From Prunella strophiata (lineage: Eukaryota; Chordata; Aves; Passeriformes; Prunellidae), in contig JAZBQD010000013.1 of the NCBI GenBank assembly GCA_036583965.1, positions 12,378,348-12,442,347 of the forward strand: DNA of 64,000 nt. The letters are read 5' to 3'. Below the pieces are notes generated by a model. That model did no database searches. It was not told where the DNA came from and saw only the letters and a list, made by a program, of their open reading frames with translations. Made by a program: the position numbers and the translations under genes. Below, piece by piece: positions 36,666 through 48,300 of the stretch. How positions within the stretch are numbered: the stretch's first letter is position 1; each line of letters opens with the position of its first letter.

Positions 36666-37223
36666 GGGATGGGCAGGCAGGGCTGGGCAGGCAGGGATGG
36701 GCAGGCAGGGGTGGGCAGGCAGGGATGGGCAGGCAGGGATGGGCAGGCAGGGATGGGCAGGCAGGGGTGGGCAGGCAGGGATGGGCAGGCAGGGATGGGC
36801 ACACGGATGGGCAGGCAGGGATGGGCAGGCAGGGATGGGCAGGCAGGGATGGGCACGCAGGGATGGGCAGGGCTGGGCAGGCAGGGCTGGGCAGGCAGGG
36901 GTGGGCAGGCAGGGATGGGCAGGCAGGGATGGGCACGCAGGGATGGGCAGGCAGGGATGGGCAGGCAGGGATGGGCAGGCAGGGATGGGCACGCAGGGGT
37001 GGGCAGGCAGGGATGGGCAGGCAGGGATGGGCAGGCAGGGATGGGCAGGCAGGGATGGGCACGCAGGGATGGGCAGGCAGGGATGGGCACACAGGGATGG
37101 GCACGCAGGGATGGGCAGGCAGAGATGGGCACACAGGGATGGGCACGCAGGGATGGGCAGGCAGGGGTGGGCAGGCAGGGCTGGGCACACAGGGATGGGC
37201 ACACAGGGATGGGCACGCAGGGA
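36666..37223. repeat. 14-bp G-rich minisatellite, about 40 copies
   Basis: The unit is GGGATGGGCAGGCA, repeated for 558 bp with about 40 copies. Variants are GGGGTGGG and GGGCTGGG in the first half, and CACGCA or CACACA in place of CAGGCA, the last becoming common toward the 3' end. Two shortened units occur, near 36795-36812 and 36864-36875. GGGCAGG resembles the core shared by many vertebrate hypervariable minisatellites (GGGCAGGANG). The + strand has regular GGG runs that could form G-quadruplexes, and because this strand is the presumed sense strand they would also be in the pre-mRNA. The unit has no stop trinucleotide on either strand, which explains open frames of 220-325 codons on both strands. 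Confidence 0.97.
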
Positions 37224-39105
37224 CCATTGCCAAGCAAGCCGGCGGCAGCGCTGCGTGCCCCGCGCTGTCCCTGGCACACACCCGGCCCCTTTGTCCTCAC
37301 GGCTCCTGCTCCCGCAGCCCCATCGATGCCATCGACTGCGGGAGGCTGCAGCCATCGAGAAGTGAAGCAGGAAACGGCACCGCCTGTTGCTGGTGGGAGG
37401 CGGTGGCACAGGACTGCTCTTCCCGGGGAATTGATGCTCATGGCTATTGATTGCAAAGCACTTTGCATTGCACTGAATGTCAGTCTAGTTAGTTCATAAA
37501 TGTATGGATGCCGTTCTGCATTTGCCACAAACTTTCCTGCTTTCGGTCATTTTTTTCAGGAGAGTTTGAAAAAAAATGGCAATGTGATCTGAACAAATGG
37601 AGATATGGGAGTAAGATCCTAGCTTTTAAATTTGCATTTATTCTGTGTCTTGAAGAGCAGTGTTCAGCTACCTCTGCTTTCTAATTTTGCCTTTTAACAT
37701 GGTGTGAAGCCCAGGGGGACTCATTAGATGTTGATATAATGATATTGGTAAAATATTGGTATTTGGAAATGATTGTCAGATAACTTTCATTTTCCATGCA
37801 CAAGTGCACAGTAAACACACACATTTATCTAATACTTTGGAGACAGCTTTAGTCTTTCAGATATACACTGGGTAATTGAAAACAAATGTTAGCTTCTCTT
37901 TAGTAGTGCTCCACAGTAGTCACAGTGCAGTGTGACTGAGTTCTCATTTTAGTATTCTTCAGAGACATTTGAAGTATGCAGCTTTTCAAATCCGAGCTGA
38001 CTTGGAGCTCTCTGTAAAATGCATTATTGCAGCTGTTGGAGGAGAGTCTGTCGTGTTTGCTCCTCCAGGTAATGCCTGACCTGTTTGAATTGGATGCCCT
38101 CCTTGCAGCCTTTCTGGGCTGAAATTTGGTAAAAGCTTTGCTGGCAGAGGTTCATGTGTGGCACCTCGCAGCTGGGAGGCAGCTTCTCCACCTGGCCTTG
38201 GGGTGTGGTGGCACCACGGGGTCTGGGTGCCCCAGCAGGGTCTCCATGGGTCACACCCACGGCAGGGCACTGCTCTGTGTCTGTGTTGTGCAAGCAGCAG
38301 AGAGGAGCTGCACTGGGAGCCAGGCTGGAGCTGCTGTGCCAGCACTGACCCTGCACACCACGTCCCCAGGTGGACACTCAGCAGAGTGGCTGTGGGGACA
38401 GAGCTCCAGGGGCAGCTTGGCTTGGCTCTGCAGTGGAGATCCATCCCTGGCTCAGTGCCCCATGGCTCTTCACAGCTAGCCAAAGACAGCAGTGCCTTTT
38501 GCTTCCCCCTGCATATTGAATTTGGGCTGGTGATGCTGAGGGGGCGCGTGCCACATGTGGGATGTATCTTGTCTGACAATTAGTCACCCTAAAAGGGTGC
38601 CTTGGTTCTCTGCTCAGTCGCTGCAGGGAGTGGGCTGCTTCAGAGGCACTTTGTCCTGCTTTGACCCTGCTGTCTGTGCACAGGGGAGCAGGATCCCTGC
38701 TCCTGCTGGCTGGAGAGGGGCAGCCCTGGGCACAGCCCTGGCGTTGGTCTGGACAGGGATTTCCACCCCAAGTGTGCCCTCACCCAGCCCTGGAGCAGAG
38801 GAACATCCTCCTCCCCTGCCATGCCTTCATGGGGATGTTTCTCAGATGGGAAACATGGCAGGGGAGGAGGAGATCAAGATCTCAAGCTCTGCTGTGGAAG
38901 AGTGGCCACCACAATCCTCTCCAAAGCACAACAGGTTTGCTCTTGGCAGAATAAACCACTGCTGAAGAATGGAACTAATGAAGAGATCTGAAGTGCATTT
39001 ATCCTTTGAAAAGTGAGTCTAAATATAGTGCCATGGAGTTAAATATCTCTCTTCAAGACATTGAGATCAAATGTACCCATTCTGAGACTTTTACGTATTT
39101 TTTTT

Positions 39106-39107
<2 letters not shown>

Positions 39108-39139
<32 letters not shown>
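39108..39139. repeat. Poly(T) run of 32
   Basis: A run of 32 T preceded by a shorter T run interrupted by CC. No retrocopy is recognised next to it. Confidence 0.9.
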
Positions 39140-39140
<1 letters not shown>

Positions 39141-39330
39141 TCTGTAAACCCAATGGCCTACCCTGGGAATTTAAATTCCAGTTGAGGTCCTTTGGACTCA
39201 TGAATCACTTCCAGTCACAAAGGCACCACAGTGCACTTGGGACATGGTAATTGTGTTAGTGTTCAGCAGGGCAAAGTAGAGCCCAGCTCACCTCCCTCCT
39301 ATTGAATCAGCTTTTGGTGCTGTCTTGGGA

Positions 39331-39370
39331 ATAGTAGTAATACTAGTAGTAGTAATAATAAGAATAATAA
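39331..39370. repeat. (AGT)n/(AAT)n microsatellite
   Basis: A mixed trinucleotide tract, AGTAGTAATACTAGTAGTAG followed by TAATAATAAG-type units. It is an imperfect simple repeat. Confidence 0.85.
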
Positions 39371-42300
39371 AAGGGCTGCCATGAAAGCCAGGGAACCTGA
39401 CTCAATGCACACAGGCAAGAGAGGCTGGGGAAGCAGCAGCCCTTCCCAAGTGCTCCCCTGCCAAGTCTTTACAGTCCTCAGCCTTTTTTTGGATGAGCTG
39501 GGGCCATGATCAAGCAGTGCCTTCTTTTGTGAGACAGCTATATTCAGAAAGGCCATTCTCATACACTGAATAAAAATGGAAATTCGTCCCCAAACATCCA
39601 CATTCATTTGTAAAACAGTTAAGAAATGAAAACTGTCAACACCTGAGACTGAGAGCCCATCTGGCCCCCTGAAAGAGCTCAATTTTCCCTTTGCTGATCT
39701 GGGCCAGGTATATAAATGTGGTCGACAAAACAGCAGCAGAGGTGCCTGGGCTCATTTCTGTTTGCATCCATCCACTAGAGACTTCTTTTTAAGGATTTGC
39801 TAGGCTCCTGAATTGTCATCTTATCATAAAAAGGGAAATAAATCCTCTGTTTTCCCTGTGCTGCCATTCTCCCCAGATCTGTGCCAGAACTGGGAAGTTC
39901 TCTGCCTGTCGTGGTGAAGTTTGGAAATCAACTTAACCCGTGCCTTGCCATGCACCCTTCTGAAATGAAGTGCTGGAGATTTGTTCTGTTTGTTCATTAA
40001 ATAAAACTAGTAGAGAAAAGATCACATTCAAATGTGTTATTTTCCAAGAGTGACATATGCTGTTGACTCACACAAATATGTCTCCTCTGGAGAGCCCCTC
40101 GTATGAGAAATCTCAGAGCACTTCATCTTCAGTCCTTAATGAGAATTTTTCTTCTAGCAGAGCTATTAAAGACTCTGATCTTAATTCTCAAAAAAACACA
40201 AAAGACGTCAAATTATACAAATCCAGTATTTGATATGTTAATAACCAAAGAGGCTGTAAGAGGGGGAGCAAAAATACAACCTGAGGAAATGCATTGACTT
40301 CCTGGTGGTGTGCTTCCCCTGGCTGCTGTTTACTGCCATCGTGTTACCTTGGTAGCAGTTCCTGATGCATCCCTGGATAATAAGATGCACACACTAATAT
40401 GACAAATGTGTGGTGTACTGCAGCACATACAGTGCATGCAGGTGAAATTAGCTGTATTTCTTTTTTTCCTTCTTCCTTCTGGTATTCTCGAGGCTGTAAA
40501 CTCCTTAGAAGTAATTTGCTGACTCGTGTTGTCACCAGGGTGGTGTTTCTGCAGCACTGCCAGGAGTTACCTTTGAGGGCTGTGCTCTGCTTTGGGGTGC
40601 AGCACTTGTGGTGTAGGAGCAGAAATGGCATTTTCCCTTTTATTTCAGTGGACAACTAGCAGCTGTTGTGGCACGTGGCAATTGTGGTTTTCTTCCTCTG
40701 TGTCAAGGAAAAAGCCTCTCTAAGGTGATACATGCTCAAGTCTTTGCTGTGCAGGGTGTGTAAGGAATGGATGACTTGGAAATCCCAAGGATTTTCCTGC
40801 TTTTGGACAGTCTTTTGAAAGATGTTCTCAATTGCCACATCACGTGGTTTTAATACTTGTTTTAGCAAAAAATGCACAAGGGTTTCCTCACATCAATGTG
40901 TGGAGCTAGGCTGTGAATGGAGGGATGGGGCTTGATAAACTGGATTTATCTTGGTGGGTATGGGGACTAAATGAAGCTGAAAGGTTTAAAATCCTGACCC
41001 AAATCAATTTTTCTTCCTGTCGAGATAGTTCCCCTCTCCTAGCAGAGGCAATTACCATGTCAGCTGGGCAATTTAGAGCTGTCTCAGGTGGTGCTGTCAG
41101 GCCTGTTCCACTTGGGGCTGGTTCAGTGTCACAGTGATGGTTTTGAAGGTCCCACTTGTATTTCTAGGGCTGTACTGAGTTCAACAGCACAGTAATGGCA
41201 AAGGGCAGCACAAAAACAAAACCCCATTTCTAGTATGTATGTAATTCCAGTTGGGTATTTCTTTGTGCTCAGGTAGGAAATGCCACCACAGTGATGACAA
41301 CCTGCCTCCCCATTCCTCTGTACCCACCATCAGCCATTCCCTCCTGGCAGGAGGTGCTTCTGGATGTATTTGATATATCCTGGGCTATTTTGTGATGTCA
41401 CTCACAGGGACAGTGTTAATTAATGGAGTTGGTGCTTTTCCCACAGGCAGGATTTTCCACATTGTGCCTCCAGCCTGGTTTGGATTCCTCAGCTTGCAAA
41501 TGTCTCTGGTCTGTCACCTGTGTATTTCTTGTGTTGCACAACTTATTCCCAGGGAGCAGGAGTTTGAGTCAATGAAAAATGGAGAATTGTGTCTCCCCAG
41601 TGCAAATGAGCATTGGGTAGAGATTGCCTTTTGGGATTGGTTAGGGATTAGTGGCTGTATTGGGAGCTTTAAGAATTAGCTTCCTTTTAAAAAAGTCATA
41701 TTAAAAATTTGGATTTTCTGGTGGCAAAATTTATGGGAAGCAAAGAATATAATAAATCTGCCAGACTCTGCTCAGGGAAGTCTTTCTCTGCACTCAAATA
41801 TGGCAAAGTTTAGCTGCTGGCATTTCTCAGAATGAGGGCTGGATCTTCAAAAGCTCGTGTAGCTCTGGGAGTCAGGCTCAGTCCTGCAGGATGCTGATCT
41901 CCTTTGCTTTGCTACCAGAGGATCCTTGCAAAGTCTTCCTGGATGCTCAAATGCTCAGTGTCTCCAACCAGCAATATTTTCCAGGCTGATATTTTTTGCT
42001 CCCATTGTGGGAAATGAGAAGCTGCTTGGAGCTGAGGGGGAGGCAGAACATGCCCAGATTTTGGCTTTTAGGGGCGTTACTCCCTGCAGGGGCCTGAGGG
42101 CACAACTTGCCCTGGTGGATATTTAGATGGAACCCAGCTGTTTTCTGTGGGTGGCAATGGATGGGAAATCTTTGGGCATTTGATTTCAAGATGCTTTAGT
42201 TTGCTGCTCTTGTGGAGTTATGAAATACTGTAGAAATGCTGACAAATTAATGACTTGGAAAACAAGCTTTCATAATGAAAATGTCAGAGTTTGGAGACCT

Positions 42301-45300
42301 GCTTGGTGGCTTGGGAGAGTCTTGTGGTTTTTTCCATTGATTATGAAGGTGCTGGAATTTTGAGCTTTCCTCTGCAGTATTTTGTGGCACTTTATATACT
42401 TGGCATAACAAATCAGGTCAGTGCCTTTACTATCTGCTTGTGCAACGTGTAACTCCTTGGAACTGGAGGGCAACATTTAAAATTTGCACAGAAATTGGAA
42501 TTTAGCTGTGAGGATTTGAGACACTTATTTTGCTTGGATTATGCTTCTGTTTATCAGCATCGGAAGGTATTTGAGAGACCTAAAAATTGAATTCTAGGTT
42601 TTGCATTAAAAAAAAAAAATCTGTTAGAATGAGTTTCTCTTTGGAGAAGTTGGATACTGAGTATAGATCTGACTCTCCTGTGTCTGCAGAAATAGGATAA
42701 AGGATAAACCAAGCTTATTCTTAAAAGGCACATAATAAAAAAAGAAATAAGAGTTTTTTAAAAAAAGTGTATTGGACTGCTTTGAATCAACAACACTGAA
42801 CAGAAACTTTTCAGAACAGGTTGTGCTGTTGTGCTTGTTTCTTTTTAACTCTGTAAAAACTAAAACTTAAAAAAAAAAAAAAAAGAAAAAGTAGCCAATA
42901 ATGAAAACACTGAGTCAACTGTTAACTATAATTTTCAATTAAACCATTTAGAGAGGAGCCTGTTGGAGTTGGCTTGAAGAAGGATATTATTATTTCATTG
43001 CTTTATAGCAATATCAATTTTTAACCACAGAATCTGTTCTTTAGGCATTAAATACTGGGGAGAGCAAAGAAAGTGAAGATTCTGAATTACATAAAGCTGA
43101 TGAAAATACATTTATGGTATGATCTTTCTCTGCTGGTGAGAGAGTAAATGCTAATTTACTCTTGCTGTCCAAACTGAGCTGGAGTAACAGGCACACCTGT
43201 GGTGAATGTTATGACCTCTGTGTTGTGCTGCTGTGCTCCCTCCCAGAGCTGGTAGCATTTTGTGGCTCAACAAAGTACTTTGCATTTACATAAAGACTTT
43301 TCAACTCCTCTCTTGAATATGTGATTCATTTTGGAGATGTGCAGTTGTCTAGCAGAGCAATGGCTGTTGCACTTTAGTAATGTATTTTGAGATCTTTGAG
43401 ACTGGAAGATGCTATCAAACTCTATGATGTCTGTTACTTTAATTTTATGTTCTGCTCTATACAGTCCTGGAGCCTAATATATCTTCTATTCTGCTAGAGG
43501 GAACTGGCTTCTTTTTAAGGTTTTGCAGGCTGTTTCTGTTGTGCAGTGGAATTCAAATTAGGAATTACTCTGTTCTACTCAGAAGAGAGAAAATCTTGTG
43601 TTAGGATGGAAAGCTAGGCAAGGCTCAGTGGCTGTAAAACTGTGAGGAAACTGGGTCCATGGCAGTTAGACACCTGCTGTAAGGTCCTGTGTGGAGCTGG
43701 CACTCTCATTCTGGGTCTTAAAGAAGGCAGGCCCCTTTCAGATAATTTGGTGTTCCATCTAAACAAAAAAGGTTTCCCTTCAGTTCTCCTTCTCTGCCAT
43801 TCCTGGGGAGCAAAGTGGTCCAAGCCTTGGCTTGGCTTTGCAATGAAAAATGAGGGAAGGTTGCTGTTCTGTGCTCAGAGCCCTGTGTTTGATGCCAACC
43901 TTTAGGATGATGGATACGTGCCTGACTGCTGTGCATTGATGAATATTGATCTTGGAAAAATGATGGGGGACCCAGGCTTGAGTGGTCTGTGTGTGTGGAA
44001 TCAGCTGCAGCCTTATCTCAGTTGAATTGATTATTGAAGGTTTGTCTGGCTTGCAAGGCAGAACAAGTTGTTATTAGGTTTGGTCTTTAATGGCAGCACA
44101 GTTACCTGAGGGCAGAACTGCAATGTTACAGCCTCTGGATGTTTACTGGCTCCTCCCTTCCCTCCTGAATGCTGCTCAAGGTGACTCAAATCCACAGGCT
44201 TTCCTAATGAAATGTAGAAACTGTAAATCTGTCTTTTTTATTTTTTTCCCTCTCTGTTCTTTTTATCTCCTAGTAATTATTCCCCTTAGGATTGGCTGCA
44301 TGATATTAAAGAATCTTTTCTTGTTGTGCAATTAGTTTCAAAAAGGCACATTCACCCTGGGCATCAGTCTTGTGCTGGGAGGCCAGCAAAGACCTTGGCA
44401 CTGCTGCTGGGGGGCTCTTGTTGAAGCCTTGGTGCTGAGGATGTGCCATGTGCCAGCTCTGCCTCCCACCCCATGTGAAAATCTGTGCCTGGCTGCTCAC
44501 AGGTGATTTTTAACCTCTCCTCTGCCCCGGGAAGTGCAGATGTGCTCACATGGGTGAAGCAGCAGCATGGAAAAAACTAAACTCCAATAAGATATTTAAT
44601 CACATAAGCCCTGTTATGATCTTTAGCAAGCCTGTCTTGGTGAAGCCAAACTTGTAATATTTGACAGAGTTGGACATGAGTTGTTAATATCAAACTTGGG
44701 TCTTCAGCCCCAAAGCCAGTTCCTCGCTGTGCAGCAGGGTGGGTGCTGGGTGTGAGGTTTGCTGTTCATTTGCTCCCTAAAATCAGAATTTGGGGTCTGT
44801 GGATTTTTTACAAACCTTTCTGGGCCTCTGACTTACCTGGATTTAGTCTGGATGGACTGAACCCAGAAACAGCTGAGTGAATTTAGCTGGATCAAATTTT
44901 CAAGGAGACTGACAAGCAAGAGGGATGTGCTTGAGTATGGTAGAACAGCTCTGCTTTCCTTTTTTAATTGGTTAATTTAAGCTCTGGACTTTTTTGCTTT
45001 TGTTGACTATATCCTACCTGTTGTAAAGCAATCTAGCCTTGTTTTAACAAATGCTGTAGAGCTCTGTGCTGTACCTCCACAGGAACAGAAAGCTGGAAAA
45101 AACCTTTTTTTTTGCTTTCAGCACGCCTGCAGATCGACTGAGTTGCTGTGGGTCTTTTCCAAAGTTGTAGCAGTGATAGGTAGAAAAGTTATTTTCAACT
45201 TTTCCTGTGTTCCATTCAGAAAAGCAAAGCTACTAGAGTTGCTTTTTAAAGAGTTTTTACACTGGTGTTCAGCACTGACCTAAAGTTTGGACTGCCAGCC

Positions 45301-48300
45301 ATGGGAAAGAATATTTTTTAATAAGCCACCACCATCACGAAATCCCTTTGGACTTAAGGAAAAGATGTGCAGAATAGAAATTAAATGCAGCAGAGGTAAA
45401 CAGAGGTTTAATAAGATTCTATAGGTATTCCTGTACAAACCTAAGGAGTTTAATAGAAAATGAGAGGTTATTTTTAATCATCCTCTGGAACTCTACAGCA
45501 CGTTTTTAATTAAATTACGTAGGATGGATAGGAAAAAACCTAAGGAAAAATGACTAATTTCCTATTAACCTTTATTCAACTTTTTCATAAAATGAATTAA
45601 GTTAATGACTCATTTCTGTTTGTGTTGTCTTGGTGAAAGCTCATATTTACAAAATTTAAACTGTCTCCAATATTTCCGGTCAGTCCTGTCCTTCCACCCC
45701 TCATTTGGTTATTCCCTGTCCCAACGTGGTCACTCAATAGGAGGATGAATCTGTGTAAAACATGAGACTGCAGGATACAAAGCCATGCTCAACCTTTGAT
45801 TTATTGTGGAACCATGAGGGGGTTTAGCTTTTTTTCTTTATTTGATTTGTGTGATTCTCCTGGGGTAGAGGAGATTCCTGAGTTCCAGGTTCATCCTGAC
45901 TGGTTTGAAATGGGTATCTAAAAGACCAACCTTGGTTGTGGCCATCAGCAACTCAAGAGTAGAGCCATATGGACCCTCTGGCTTTTTTAAATTTTTTTTT
46001 TTCTTTTTTTTTTTTTACCTTTTGTGGCCTTGTGGGATTTGATTTGCTGTGCTGCTTTAATAACTGTAAAACGCAGTAATTAAGGAAAACCTGAGAATGT
46101 CATCAACCTTTTGGACACTGATAATTTTTTGCCAGGCTGGGTAATGATTGCACTCACATGGGCCGTTGGTCTCTTAAATGAAATTTCATCCTATGCTTCA
46201 AAAAATGCTTTGACGTTTCCTTTAGTGTGAGAGAAACCAAGTCCACAGATACCCCCTTGAAAACAGCTTTATTAATTAATCCCACGTGGCTCATCAATGT
46301 TGCTGGTGTCTCCATTAGTTATATGCAGAAATAAAGACAAATGGCTCTTGTTAATAGCCCCAGGAATGCATAAATCTTGCTTGTTTATGGAAGGAGGCAA
46401 CACAAGGAGACATTATGTTACAAGGCTTTTTGGATTTATGGCCTCGCTGCCTGTGCTGGCACAGATTTAGGTCAGAGCTGTGGGGCTGGGTGCAGTGTCC
46501 TGGCTTTATTTCCATTACCCAGACATATTTCCCACTGCTGCTGCAGTTTGGGGGTGGGAGGTGCCTCTGCCATGGGATGGGGGCTGGAGGAGGCAGCTGG
46601 GTGATGGGAATCTCTCTGCTGGTCATCCTCATGGTGAAGGGGGTTTGGAGCCTCCATCCTCACAGCAGTGGGAAGGGACTCCTGTGCTGGTTGGGTGCTT
46701 CCCTTTTGCTGTGGGTCTCTTCCTTTTTGCTATGTATATCAGACTGTTTGCACAGAAAAGCAGTTTTGGTAGAAAGGCATCTCGTCCTCTGGGCTTCCCC
46801 CTTCTCCTCTTCTTCATGGCCTTTCCTGCATCCTGCCCCTACTAAATGCAGCTCATTTAATCTCACACAGGTTGCATCTCATGCCACTGTAGGAGTGTCA
46901 GGTGGGAGGATCTCCTGGAGGTTTCCAGGCTCCTGCTTGGAGCAGGACAGTTGCCCTCATGAGCAGTGGTTTTGCTGAACTGAGTGGGAAAGCCTCCTCC
47001 CCTGGGACTGGGATTCATCCCTTCCCTGGGGCCTGTTCCTGTGCTCTCTGAGGGAAAACCTTCCTGACCCCTAGACTAAATCATCCAAACTGTAACTCAG
47101 GCCATCACTGCAGTTTTCCTGACAGATCCCCTTTTGGGATCCCTCCATCTGTTATTCATTGCACTCAAATTGAGCTGACTCTGCTCCCTCTGGTCCTTGC
47201 TGCCCTGTTACCACCTTCCCTCCTGCCTGCTGAGGCTCCCCAGTCCAACAGTGTCAACAGTTCATAATTTCCTGAAAACATCTTGGGTTTTCAGCTGTCA
47301 CATCCCACACCTCTCTTTGCCCTTGCATTGTAGCCCTGCTCATCTTTTATTGCTTGTCTTGGGAGAGCAGTGGTCCCCTTGCTGGGGAGGAGCTGCCCGA
47401 GGGTGCTCACGCTGCCTGTGTTCATCATCTTACCAGAAGGCTGGATTTTTCTGAAAGGGTGCAGATGGGTACTTCTGAAAACCCATTTGATTGTCTGTCT
47501 AAGAAAATTTTGCTTTAATTTTTCTCCATGACTGAGCATTGCCTTATGGAATCAGACCTCCTAGAAATCCATCATGCACTGGGAGGGGACTGTGGCTGCT
47601 CGAATCATTGCTCCTTCCCCAAACAGTGCAGGAAGGAATTTCCTCTTAATTTTGAACCAGAGGAACAAGCACTCTGTGTGGCTTGTTTTAACAGCTGATG
47701 TAATTAATTCTGCTCTTTTAGCTGGGGTTTGCTATTTTTATCAGCCCTGGACTTGCATGCTGCTGTAGTAACAGCTCTGGGGCAGACCTCCTGTTCCTCC
47801 CAGTCCCGAGTGTGAGGTACAGCTCTAATTATATTTACAGTTAATTCACAGTTCAGCGAGCGGAGCTTGGGGCCAGTTTCACAAGTGCTTCACTCTGTTA
47901 TCAAACTGCTAATAAATGTGGGGAGCCGTTGTGGGAGAGCACAGGCAGCAAAACCCTAACGAGAGTGAGAATTTGTGTGTTATAAACCCCATGCTCCAGC
48001 AGCTGATGAAAAGCAGAGCCCCACAGAAGGAGCACACAGGATATCAATCATCACAAGGATGGTACTTTAGTGAAACATGATTTATCTGGTGTGTAGGCTT
48101 TGCTGCTCCCTTTTGAATGTTTAATGATTACTGAGGTATTTGGATGGAGGAGAGCAGGAGATATTCTTGTGTTTTAAGTCATTAGGCTGTGATCAAGAGA
48201 GGTGTGTTAAGTTCTGCACAGTGACTGGGCTTTGAATTTCAGCGGGCGCTTCCTCTCTGCCTGTCTCAGTTCTCCAGCCCTGAAGCAGAGATCATGTTTG

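Noticed and set aside
36551..37528. Open frames of 220-325 codons on both strands with GRDGQAGM or ACPSLPAHP repeats
   Set aside because: These are translations of the 14-bp minisatellite in different frames; there is no independent coding evidence.
46415..46978. 187-codon plus-strand open frame with hydrophobic stretches
   Set aside because: Hydrophobicity follows T-rich DNA composition; no family resemblance and no exon borders were found.
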